Under the pieces are notes generated by a model. That model saw only the letters and a program-made list of their open reading frames with translations. It was not told the DNA's origin and did no database searches. From Butyriboletus loyo (lineage: Eukaryota > Basidiomycota > Agaricomycetes > Boletales > Boletaceae), in NCBI GenBank assembly GCA_038093515.1, contig JBBPSI010000090.1:1-64000 (forward strand): a stretch of DNA of 64,000 nucleotides, written 5' to 3'. Shown in pieces: positions 24,146-34,368 of this stretch (position 1 is its first letter; every line of letters starts with the position of its first letter). Both the position numbers and the translations under genes were made by a program.

Positions 24146-24292
24146 AGCATATATCACCTCACCTTTACCTCGTGGCATTTAAGCTGTAATATTTTCTAGT
24201 GCGTTGAGCGTTTCCCGTCTGCCGGTCTCTTCTCCACGCACCTTTGCAATCACGCCGACAACCTAGCTTGCGATCAATTGCAGTAGCATCAC
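24146..24292 (+). promoter_or_regulatory. Array promoter cassette, unit B
   Basis: Carries the ACCTCACCTTTACCTCG block, a weakened TATA element (TTTAAGCTGTAA near 24178) and the TCTCTTCTCCACGCACC block, like the other four cassettes. Confidence 0.6.
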
Positions 24293-27200
24293 ATGTCAGG
24301 CGTCACACCACAATGGTCTGACAACAGTGGTCCTCAGCCTCACCTAGTAATCTCGGCGAATGATGTTGATCTCTCCATGCTCGCATATCTCCCTGATGGA
24401 CGAGTTGTCACCGACTCTGATCACGGAACTGTCAGAATCTGGAATTTGGAAATCAGGGAGCAAGAAGCCACATCGATGGTGCACAAGAATGCGATATGCG
24501 GACTTGTTGTGACCCGGGATGGTACAAAGATCATCAGCAATGATGAAGATGGGGAGATCAAGGTGTGGAACGCCAAATCGCACGAACTTGTCAAAGAATG
24601 GACTCATCCGGACTTTTGCTCCACGCTCTCCATCTCGCCGGACGATAGGCTCATTGCGGTTAGTCAGCGCCGGAGCGTGGCCATCTACACCATAAATGGA
24701 AGACAGGTCAACCAGTCCATCGAGGTCCGCAGGAAGGTTTGGTGCACGACCTTCTCTCCCACCAGCGGTCAACTCGCATGTGGCACTCGTAACGACATCC
24801 GCGTGTACGACGTTAAGAGTGGCGCACTCATCCTGGGTCCGTTGAAAGGCCACAAAGGATGGGTCCGTTCCGTGCTATGGTCACACAGCGGTGGGCTCTT
24901 CTCTGCTTCGGACGACAAAACCATTCGCTGCTGGAATTCCAATACCGGGAAACCGATCGGTGGTCCGTGGTCAGGTCACACTGACGGCGTAAACTCCATC
25001 TCCCTTTCTCCAAACGGATCCATCCTTGCGAGTGCATCCTGGGATCGAACTGTGCGTTTGTGGGATGCAACTTCTGGTAATCCTGTCGGACAACACCTAC
25101 AGCATGTTGAGGGTGTAATCGCAGCCCGTTTCTCTCCCTCTGGTGAATTCGTGGCATCAGCAGGATGGGATGGAAGGATATACTTGTGGCGGGTACCCGG
25201 GGTACCTTGGGAGGATCAGGTAATTACTCACTTCAGCTGGGCTCTTGTCACACTGGTATTTATTCTTCGCTGTTTCAGTCACTTCGAGCTTTCTTTGACG
25301 TATGTTAGTTACCCTGGATATGACATGCATTTTTCTCACTGTCTCCCAGCACCCTTCCGTGCCCGTTCATGCTGGTGAACAAGTATCTCATCGTGGTCCC
25401 TTCGCGATTGTAAGCATCTGTAACATTGTTTTCAATTTCCTTACGCTCCTCAATAGCTGTCTGAAACAGCTCGTCCCCTCATACCTTCTACGCTACCTGG
25501 TGTATACTGCATCGACACCTTCTCGGCGGCGATGGACAAACCTGGACAGTATCAAACATCCAACTTCGAGTTTGTGATTTTTAGTATCATGGTTTCTTCA
25601 TTTAAATCATCTTTTCAGTGCCAATTCCCCCCCTCCACCAGATCTCACGCCATATATTTCCAAAGCCGATGATCAGTATGTCGCCGGGGGAGCTTTTGGT
25701 GATGTCTATAGATGTCGATATACTCGTGGTTCGGCATCAGAAGAGGTCTGTGCGTGGGGGGCTCCGCTCACTGCTGACTGTTACTCACCTTCGTTTCAGG
25801 TTGCTGTGAAGGCTGTCCGATTTAGGCTTACAATAGATGGAGGTACCGGTGATAAATATGTCAAGGTGGTTCACTGACATCTTATCTAAAACTAACGATT
25901 GGAATTGAAATTTCCTCGTAGATGCTCCGTCGAGAGCTCGGAATTTGGAAGAGACTCAACCATCCCAATGTCGTTCCGTTCCTGGGTATCGCCTATGGCT
26001 TTGGAATGCAGGGCACAATATCGCTGGTGTCATCGTGGATGCCAAACGAGTCCCTTCACAATTTCCTGGTAAAGCATAGCGATAATATAGGTGTGGCACA
26101 CCGACTCCAGTTCGTACGTCCACTTAATGTTGTCTGCTTTCCCGTCGTCTGACTTTGCAAAACAGCTGCTAGATATTGTCAATGGGCTGCATTACTGTGG
26201 GTTGCTGTATCATTTCAAAGGTTCGAAAGGGTAACCCACCGCAGTGCATTCACTTTCAATCGTCCATGGTGATTTGAACTGTGTGCGTCAAAGTAGAAAC
26301 ATCAGCATTATTTTTGCCTAATAATAAGGCAGAATAACGTGCTTCTCGATGCAGTTTACACTGCACGCTTAGCCGATTTTGGCTACGCTTCCTTGATGGG
26401 ACATCTTCCCGAAGCATTATCCTATCTGCAAAGATCCACCACACGACCCGGGGCCCTGCGCTGGGCTGCGCCGGAGCAAATTGAATCAGAAGAGACGTTT
26501 CACAGGACAACCAAGAGTGATATATATTCCTTTGGATGTGTATGTCTCCAGGGAGGTCTGTTAGCCACGAAATACGGATTGATTCTGACTGTCTTGCAGG
26601 TGTTGTCCGGGAAACAACCATGGTCGGAATTCCGGGAAGAAGTTGCTATTGTTTTACGCTTGGCGAAGGGCCAGAAGCCAGGCCGACCAGAGTCCCGAAT
26701 GATGGATGACTCACACTGGGATTTTATTCAACGTTGCTGGTCACCAGTGGAGGAGCGGCCTGCCGCGGAGGTGATAATCTGCAATGTCCAACATTTCTTG
26801 AATTGTTGCCCACCATTGCGGCGTCTTCGTGACTTGTTGATATCACAATCGAGTCGCGCTGATTCTCTTTCGGGCGAGCCATCATCGTCTCTCAGCCAAA
26901 CTACCACGGAGGGTATTAGTAGGACTGTTGATATCATTTGTCAGGATAATCAAAACGGGTACGTAGCGACAATCCTTGATTCAGTTCCGCATTTTGACTG
27001 GTAGCTGACCATATCTTGCTCTCCAGGTAGGTGGATATTTTTCACATCTAGCGGTTTCTACTTGTGCTGAACGCAAACGTAGAATGATCATACCATCACA
27101 TCCATCTGCATTCCACTCGGGCTCGTTATCCGCAGGTAAATCAAGTTTCACTCTCTGAACGTGCTGTTTGCTCACTGGCAACGACCTCAATTTCACATAA

Positions 27201-27663
27201 AGAAACGGCATTACACACTAGGCTGTGGACGAGGGACGATGGTATTATTTCATCTAACCCTGTGACGGGAATAACCTATGGACACGTTCGATCTTCCCTT
27301 CCTGGAAGGAGGTTGAGATCTTCCTCTATCCCTTCACAGTTAGCGTTCCAGCCTATGGATCCTCCCTCCGTCACAAGCTCTGTTCACCACTCGATGACAG
27401 TTCCAGTACTCTGGCCCGCTCCACAAACGGTATTCTATATCTGCCTGTGGATGGACAATGGTATCATATGTGAGACACATATCACATGGGCGAGTGTTCC
27501 GGAACATCTCACTATACATGGCGTCACGAACATGGCACACGACCATCGCGTGCCGTGCAGATGGTGGGGATGCCTAACTGGGGGAAAGGAAGATGGGATG
27601 GACTACCAAAGCATCGTACGCCACGTCCGCGACGTACACTTGGGTCATAGCCATGTCCTCTAA
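24293..27663 (+). CDS. WD40-TKL kinase-C2H2 finger triple fusion (unit B)
   Basis: Thirteen exons in consistent phase give 875 residues. Exon 1 (24293-25219) encodes seven WD40 blades (residues 1-309) with endings such as GTVRIWN, GEIKVWN, KTIRCWN, RTVRLWD and GRIYLWR: a full propeller. Small exons 25279-25299, 25350-25382 and 25457-25569 link it to the kinase exons (25619-25745, 25800-25865, 25922-26113, 26166-26196, 26245-26282, 26333-26539, 26600-26958). Kinase motifs are GGAFGDVY, VAVK, HGDLNCNN, DFG and DIYSFG. Exons 27083-27135 and 27203-27663 add two zinc fingers (CLWMDNGIIC..., CRWWGC... with RHVRDVHLG) of a different subtype from units A, C and D. All critical residues are intact. 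The 27202 acceptor (AAAG) is unusual, so the finger junction is less sure than the WD40 junction. A cytoplasmic or nuclear sensor-kinase role is inferred. Confidence 0.8.
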
Positions 27664-29194
27664 TTATTTTCAGGTTCGATTTGCTCGTTTATGCCAGAAC
27701 TTGACGCTGATTGTTTTTCCTTGAATTTGTACATGCAGATAGTGACTTGGTGTCAAGGACTGCACGAGATTCCTGGGAATTATGGTTCATTCGTTTTCTG
27801 GTTCAACACATACTCGCATCTCTTCCGGTGGTATCTGTTTTTCTTCTTCTTTCGTCTCAGCATTGCACTATCCCCTCGATGTCCTTCGCCATTGCGAGGA
27901 CGACATTGTGAACCGATAATTGTACAGAAGTCATCCATATATAACCCTCAGTCGGTGGTGTGAGATTATTGCGAGTAATGTTGTTGCCTGCCTCTGGGTT
28001 GGCTGTCAGATCTGCTACTGGTGCTCTAGTAGTATCATCACTCCATGACCTCCGCGTCGAATTCGCAAATCCATCACAAGCTGCCAGCATCTTTGTCGGT
28101 CCTTTCTTACACTCCTTGAGCCCGCGAACGCTCCGAAGCTAACCACCAGATGAACGGGAACCTCGTATTTTCAAGTCAATATGTCATCGACTATGTCCCT
28201 CTGGTCCTGCGCTATATCATCGGATGCGTCATCCAGATTGGGTGGCAGGATCTTCCCAATCTGACGAGCGTCAGCACGGAACAAGTGCGGTCGACAATTC
28301 TGTCGCCTAAATATACCTGTTTTCTACCTCTTTCTCCTTTGTAATACCCCACGTGTGCGGTCTCAGATCGAGTTGGGCCAACAAAGTGATGCACGTGCTC
28401 TCCTCCAGGGAAGCCCAGGCCACCTGGCCGTCGATAGCCTCGGTATCCGCCCCCTCACACCCCCGCGATCGTGGCTGCGGAAGCGACAGCCATCTCGAGA
28501 TCATTGAACGGATCGAAGAAGATCGCGGACGACTTTGGGAACGGCGGTGGGTTCAACCGCGACCCGCTAGTCATCCTCACATCTCGTACACGTCTACTCC
28601 TCCTACCATTCTCGTATTCTACGCACCTCGTTCCTCCCCGACACGCTCAGGTCCGGGATACGACTAGGCAGCCCACATCCCCTGTTCACTCGCCATCTTT
28701 CTCCAGCAAAACGTCGAGTTGGCATTGGATATCGAGTTCGAGACGAGTGGGAAGCGATGAGGGATTGGAATGAGATGTTGGGGCGATAATGCAGGAGACG
28801 GAGCCATGCTACCATATTTGATGCGACGGAGGGACATAATTAAGTGCAGGGAGGGAAAGTAGAGGGGGAGGGGAGGTGATGGATCTGCGTAGGTACCCAG
28901 GGTGATCGTGCATGTCTAGACAACGTCGTGTCTGAACCTGGAATGCAGGCATTTGCCTTGGTGTGGTGGATATGGTCATCGGATATGGGCCTACAAGAGG
29001 TGGGATGCCGGTTCCTTGGTTGGTCGACGGAGACTGAGAAAAACCCATACGAGCGAGTTAGATATCAGTTTGGAAACGTGACCGCATCAGGAAATAGACA
29101 TAGCCACGATTAGCCTAGATCATCTGCGCATGAGAGTAACGCGTCCTGGAATTCGGCGCTAAAGGGAAGGTCACGGCGGCCCACCGCATCGCCA
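27664..29194. other. Inter-unit region B/C
   Basis: No supported gene. The part 28140-28770 repeats the block found at 23340-23900, and 28860-29060 matches about 33900-34100. The stretch 27664-28140 appears unique within the window. Confidence 0.5.
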
Positions 29195-29363
29195 TGAGAG
29201 CATCGCCTCATGTTTGCCTCGAGCCTGGCCATGATATATAAGCTGTAGTATTTTCAGATGCGTTGAGCGTTTTCCCCTTCAATTCCCCTTATCAATCTCC
29301 TCCCCACGCACATTTGCAAAGACGCTGACAACCTAGAGCACTTGGAACCACTGCCCTAGCATC
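29195..29363 (+). promoter_or_regulatory. Array promoter cassette in front of the WD40 remnant
   Basis: Contains GAGAGCATCGCCTCATG, a strong ATATATAAGCTGTAG at about 29234-29248, and the CCCACGCACATTTGCAAAG block upstream of an ATG at 29364. The truncated WD40 frame may therefore still be transcribed. Confidence 0.6.
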
Positions 29364-29759
29364 ATGACGCCAGGCGTCCCATCACAGCACTCTGACGACG
29401 ACGGTCCTCAACTACATCAAGTAATCTCGGCGGGTTACGCTCTCTGCATGCTGGCGTATCTCCCCGACGGACGACGAGTTGTTACTGGCTCTGATGACGG
29501 AACTGTCAGTGTCTGGAATTTGGAAACCGGGGCGCAAGAAGGCACATCGATGAAGCACGAGGCAGGGGTATTCAGCCTTGCTGTGACACGGGATGGCACA
29601 AAGAACATCAGTAGTGATGGGGATGGGGATGGGGAGATCAACGTGTGGGATGTTGCCTTGGAGTCAAAGACACGATGGACTCAGGGCCCGGCGGCGGAGG
29701 TACCCGAGCTTTCCATCTCAGCGGATGATCGACTCATTGCGGTTGCCGACGGGACCCTA
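29364..29759 (+). pseudogene. Truncated WD40 remnant (unit C)
   Basis: Starts like the WD40 exons of units B and D (MTPGVPSQHSDDDGPQ) and encodes the first three blades (GTVSVWNLETG, GEINVWD, DDRLIAVADGT). It then switches abruptly at about 29757 to sequence homologous to 19790 onward. The frame runs on to a stop at 29927 with unrelated residues. Four of seven blades and the join to the kinase are lost. A small duplication (GATGGGGATGGGGAT) also lengthens blade 2. It might encode a short three-blade protein, but a broken propeller is more likely non-functional. Confidence 0.75.
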
Positions 29760-30150
29760 CGAACATCCCAGCCCCATTACCTACCGCCATCATCGACCCT
29801 GGTGCGTTCGCGCACGTTACAAATGGTCAATCGCATCCGCACTCCGGTGACCCAGCACCAGCCCCACAGAGGGCGCCACATTTGCCAGACTGACTTATCT
29901 GCCGTTCCTCCTGAAGACGCTCGCTAACTTGCCACTTCGCGTTGTGTAACAACATTACCTGGTTTATAATACCTACATGCAATTTATGACTTATTTTCTT
30001 GGCTATCTGTGCGTTACCTGTAGGCCATCAGGAATGCATCTGGGCGAAGCCTGGCTACAACCTGGCTACAGATAAACAAACTTGTTCGTGGCAGGCACAC
30101 AACAGGCCCGTCAGGCCCTACAGATTGGTTTGCATGTTTGCTGATGGGCC
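29760..30150 (+). repeat. Block shared with the region upstream of unit A
   Basis: Homologous to about 19790-20310: shared CCAGCCC-TTACCTACCG, AGAGGGCGCCACATTTGCCA and CCACTTCGCGTTGTGTAACA blocks in the same order. Its fusion to the WD40 remnant marks a recombination breakpoint. Confidence 0.7.
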
Positions 30151-30272
30151 AAGAGCATTGCCTCACCTTTACCTCGAGGCTCGGGGCATATAAGCTGTAG
30201 CTGACCTTTTGATGCACTGAGCGTTTTTCTTCCACCAGTCTCTTCTCCACACACCTTTGCAAAACTGCATTC
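30151..30272 (+). promoter_or_regulatory. Array promoter cassette, unit C kinase
   Basis: GAGCATTGCCTCACCTTTACC, ATATAAGCTGTAG near 30188 and TCTCTTCTCCACACACC precede the ATG. It is almost identical to the unit A cassette. Confidence 0.65.
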
Positions 30273-32386
30273 ATGTCTGATAATATGGATATGCAGTCCG
30301 TCCTTCCGAACCCCTCCATACTACCTTCTGCGCTACCTCATACACATTATACCCACACCTCCTCGGCGGCGGCCGACCAACCAGGACAGTATCAAATATC
30401 CACCTTCAAGTATGTGATTTTAGTGGTCTGTAGGACGATGGTCTTCATTTAAATCAACCTTTTCAGTCCCAATCCCCCCCCTCCACCAGATCTCACGTCC
30501 TATATTTCCAAAGCCGATGATCAGTATGTCGCTGGAGGAGCTTTTGGTGATGTCTATAGATGTCGGTATACTCGTGGTTCGGCATCAGAAGAGGTCGGTG
30601 CGTCGGGGTCCCACTCACTGTTCACTGTTATTCACCTCCCTTTCAGGTTGCTGTGAAGGCTTTCCGATTTAGGGTTACAATACATGGAGGTACTGGTGAT
30701 AAATATGTCAAGGTGGTTCATCTTGTCTAAACCAACAATCGAAATTGAAATTGCTTCATAGATGCTCCGTCGAGAGCTCGGAATTTGGAAGAGACTCAAC
30801 CATCTCAATGTCGTTCCGTTCCTGGGTATCGCCTATGGCTTTGGAATGCAGGGTACAATATCGTTGGTGTCATCGTGGATGCCAAATGGGTCCCTTCACG
30901 GTTTCCTGGAAGAGCATAGCGATAATCTAGGTGTGGCACACCGACTCAAGTTTGTGCGTCCACTTAACGTTGTCAGCTTTCTTGTCCTCTGACTTTTCAC
31001 GGTAGATACTAGATATTGTCAATGGGCTGCGCTACTGTGGGTCGCTGTTATCATTTCAGAGGCTCGAAAGGATAACACACAGCAGTGCATTCTCTTCCAA
31101 TCGTCCATGGTGATCTGAACTGTGTGCGTCAAAGTGGAAAGTATCACCATTGTTTTTGTCTAATCTTAAGGCAGAATAATGTGCTTCTCGACACAGATTA
31201 CACTGCACGCTTAGCCGATTTCGGCTACTCTTCTTTTGTGGGTCATATTCCTGAAGCATTGTCATATCTGCAAAGATCCACTACGCAACCTGGGGCCCTG
31301 CGCTGGGCTGCGCCGGAGCAAATCGAATCAGCAGGCTCGGAGGTGTTTCACAAGACAACCAAAAGTGATATATACTCCTTTGGATGTGTATGTCTCCAGG
31401 GAGGTTTGTTAGCCATGAGATATGGATCGATTCTGATTTTCTTGCAGGTGTTGTCCGGGAAACAACCATGGTCGGAATTCCGGCAAGAAGTTGCTGTTGT
31501 TTTATGCTTGGGGAAGGGCCAGAAGCCAGGCCGACCAGAGTCCCGAATGATGGATGACTCACACTGGGATTTCATTCAATATTGCTGGTCGCCAGTGGAG
31601 GAGCGGCCTGCCGCGGAGGTGATGATCATCACTATCCAACAATCCCTGAGTTGTTGCCCACCATCGCGGCCTATTTGTGACTTGCTGATATCACAATCGA
31701 GTCACGCTGGTTCTCCTTTGGTCGAGTCATTGTCGTCTCTCAGCCAAACCACCATGGAGAATATGAGTGGGACTGTCGACATCCCTGGTCAGGATATTCG
31801 GGACCTCTTCTTTTATATCCCTCAGTCTTCGGATCCCTCCTCTCAAACCACGCCGCTCGCCCCTCAGTACGCAAGCTCCCTATTTCTACCTCCAAAATCT
31901 AACTTCTCTTGCGTAGATCGACGTATCACACAGTACATCCTGACGCACCTTCCCAGTACCAGGCACCCGACTATTTTGGTGTAGAAGTAAGCTAGCATAT
32001 TTTTTCCCCGGGAGCGCTCACAAACTTGTAGTAGGTAGATTTGCTTCTCGATTACGTGAACCACCCGATAGGAGAGCCCCCCGCTGCTGGGTGCGACCCC
32101 CAACCTCTCTGTTCTCACCAGAATGCTGATGGAATTGTGTAGAGCGGAGGCCACCACAACCAACGATCGTTATCGATGCAGGTGGCTTACAGGCGGTATA
32201 CTCTGCTACCAAGCCCATACCACATTTGACGAGTTGATTGTTCACCTACGTCATGTGCACGACGTACGGGGATCTGCACCACGAAGGTTGGTTTGTCAGT
32301 GGCAGTCAGAGAGTGGGTACTGCGGTCAAGAGTACCGCAGAGATGCATTTCCGCGCCACCTTCGCGTCCATGGAATCGGCCGCTGA
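30273..32386 (+). CDS. TKL-type kinase fused to C2H2 zinc fingers (unit C)
   Basis: Sister copy of unit A: ten exons with the same phases give 535 residues. Intact features are the MSDNMDMQSVLP start, GGAFGDVY, VAVK, the HGDLNC catalytic loop, DFG, the WAAPEQIE motif and DIYSFG. The last exon (32072-32386) joins after a GATAG acceptor and carries nine bases absent in unit A. It encodes two fingers (CRWLTGGILC, CQWQSESGYC). Sequence for a third finger with all ligands (CPEC...H...H) follows at about 32398-32477 but in another frame, after the same frame-breaking difference seen in unit A. No disabling change is seen in the kinase, so this copy is probably active. Confidence 0.85.
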
Positions 32387-34230
32387 GTCAGTTCCTTGCC
32401 CCGAGTGCAGTAAGTCCTTCTCTCGGATGGACGCCATGCATGCGCATTGCAAGAAGATCCATGGGAAGAGGGTGTGACCGCATTATTGTCTAATTCTTCC
32501 TCCCACACGCCGTACTACACTTTGCTTTGCGTATGCTGTCATGAGATTCTTACGCTTATGATGCAATATAGCTGAAATACATAGACTTGCTGAACAGAAA
32601 CAACATTTCCTGCTGGCATTGCATAGCTCTGACGGTCATTGTTGGTACATACGATACCTGCCAGACTAGCCTATTCCATTCAACGTTTGGGTTGTATTGC
32701 ACCTCATATTCAGGGACGGGGTAATTGGGGTATATATGTTCGCTAGTCGTTAGGAACGGGGCAGCGAGCTGGTCGGGAACTCGTACGAGGAACGTACTTG
32801 GTCTTTGTAGTTGCATTTGCGGCGTTGGCAGAGGTATTGAACCTTGGCGATCCAAGCCAGCGTGCCAGTGGTCCGCCTATCGTGTACCTTGATGAGCCGC
32901 CTGTGAGTGAACACGAGCTAGATAGAGGAGGAAGCGGATGGAACGAGCGACGTGCTAAGGCAAGCGCAGTTACTAAAAAAATGTAGCAATATATGATTAC
33001 CTCTCCAAGTATGTACTATCTACGGGCTGGAACTTCTCCAACACCGCCCACGAAGAGTATTGTATCAATACTCGTTCGGGCCCACCGAGTGAGTTGGCTT
33101 GTAGCCACCCACGAATCTCATAGTTGGTAATGACAATTGGAAGCTTTGGAAGACAATTGGAGTTGTCCGAGAATGAACTTCATCTGTACACAAAATGAGT
33201 AGAGGAAAGGAGTATCGGACACCGCAATTAGGTATGTTCAACTTGAATTTGATCGTCGTTTCCAAACGTGACTACGCGACACGATAGTCCCACCGCCATC
33301 CATTAAATTGTTTGTGGGGTTAGAAAGGGTAGAGATCTCACAAAAGGCGTGTGAAAACACTCAGCCAAGGCTACGGTCGACTTCTGCCTCGTGTTCGATG
33401 ATATGGCGAGTCGCCGTGGCAGACGCGTCGGTGAATGGTGGAGGTTCGCCTGGGAGCCACCTTGAGCAGTAGTGAGGGGGCGGGAGTTGACCTACTCGAC
33501 GCCACTAGCAATTGTATTGGCCCGGCCTATCGTAGGTCACATCGAGGACTGAGTTGGGTACATGTGGCTGTTCATGGAGAGGGGTTGCCGCAGTGGGCAT
33601 GTTGGGTCAGCAGCTAAAGAGCCGACCAGCGTCGCAGCGTCGTATTCTATGCACCTTGCACCCCCTGGACACGTTCGGACCCAGGATACGGCTAGGCAGC
33701 CCACATCCCTTGTACACTCGCCATCTTTCTCCGGCAGAACGTTGAGTTGGCATTGGGTATCGGGTTCGAGATGGGTGGGAAGCGCCGAGGGATTGGAATG
33801 AACACGGTGTTGGGGCGATAATGCAGGAGACGGTGTCATGCTATCCATATTTGATGTGACGGAGAAACAAAATTAAGTGCAGGGAGATGGGACGGGAGAG
33901 AAATTGGAGGGGGAGGGTGGAGAGGAGGTGATGGATCTGCGTAGGTAGGTGATCGTGCATGTCTAGACAACGTCGTGTCTGAACCTGGAATGCAGACATT
34001 TGCCTTGGTGTAGTGGATATGGGCCTACAAGAGGCGGGATGCCAGTTCCTCGGTTGGTCGACGGAGACTGAGAAAAACCCATACGAGCGAGTTATATGTC
34101 AGTTTGGAAACAGATAGACATGGTGATCGCACTAGAAAAGAGACATAGTCACGATTAGCCTAGATTATACTGCGTATGAGAGTAGGGTGTCCTGGAATTG
34201 GGCGCTAAAAGGAAGGCCACCGAATCGCCA
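32387..34230. repeat. Repeated inter-unit block C/D
   Basis: Third-finger remnant, then a block matching 22740-23330, a unique insert around 32920-33030, and further matches to 23340-23900 and 28860-29190. No supported gene. Confidence 0.6.
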
Positions 34231-34368
34231 TGAGAGTATTGCCTCACCTTTACCTCGAGGCTCATGGCATACAAGCTGTAGTAGTTTCGGATTCGCTAAG
34301 CGTTTTCCCTCCATCAATCTTTTCTCCACGCACATTTGCAAAGACGCTAAGAACGTAGCTTGGACATC
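34231..34368 (+). promoter_or_regulatory. Array promoter cassette, unit D
   Basis: TATTGCCTCACCTTTACCTC followed by CATACAAGCTGTAG (TATA element with a T-to-C change, near 34269) and the TCTCCACGCACATTTGCAAA block. Confidence 0.6.
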
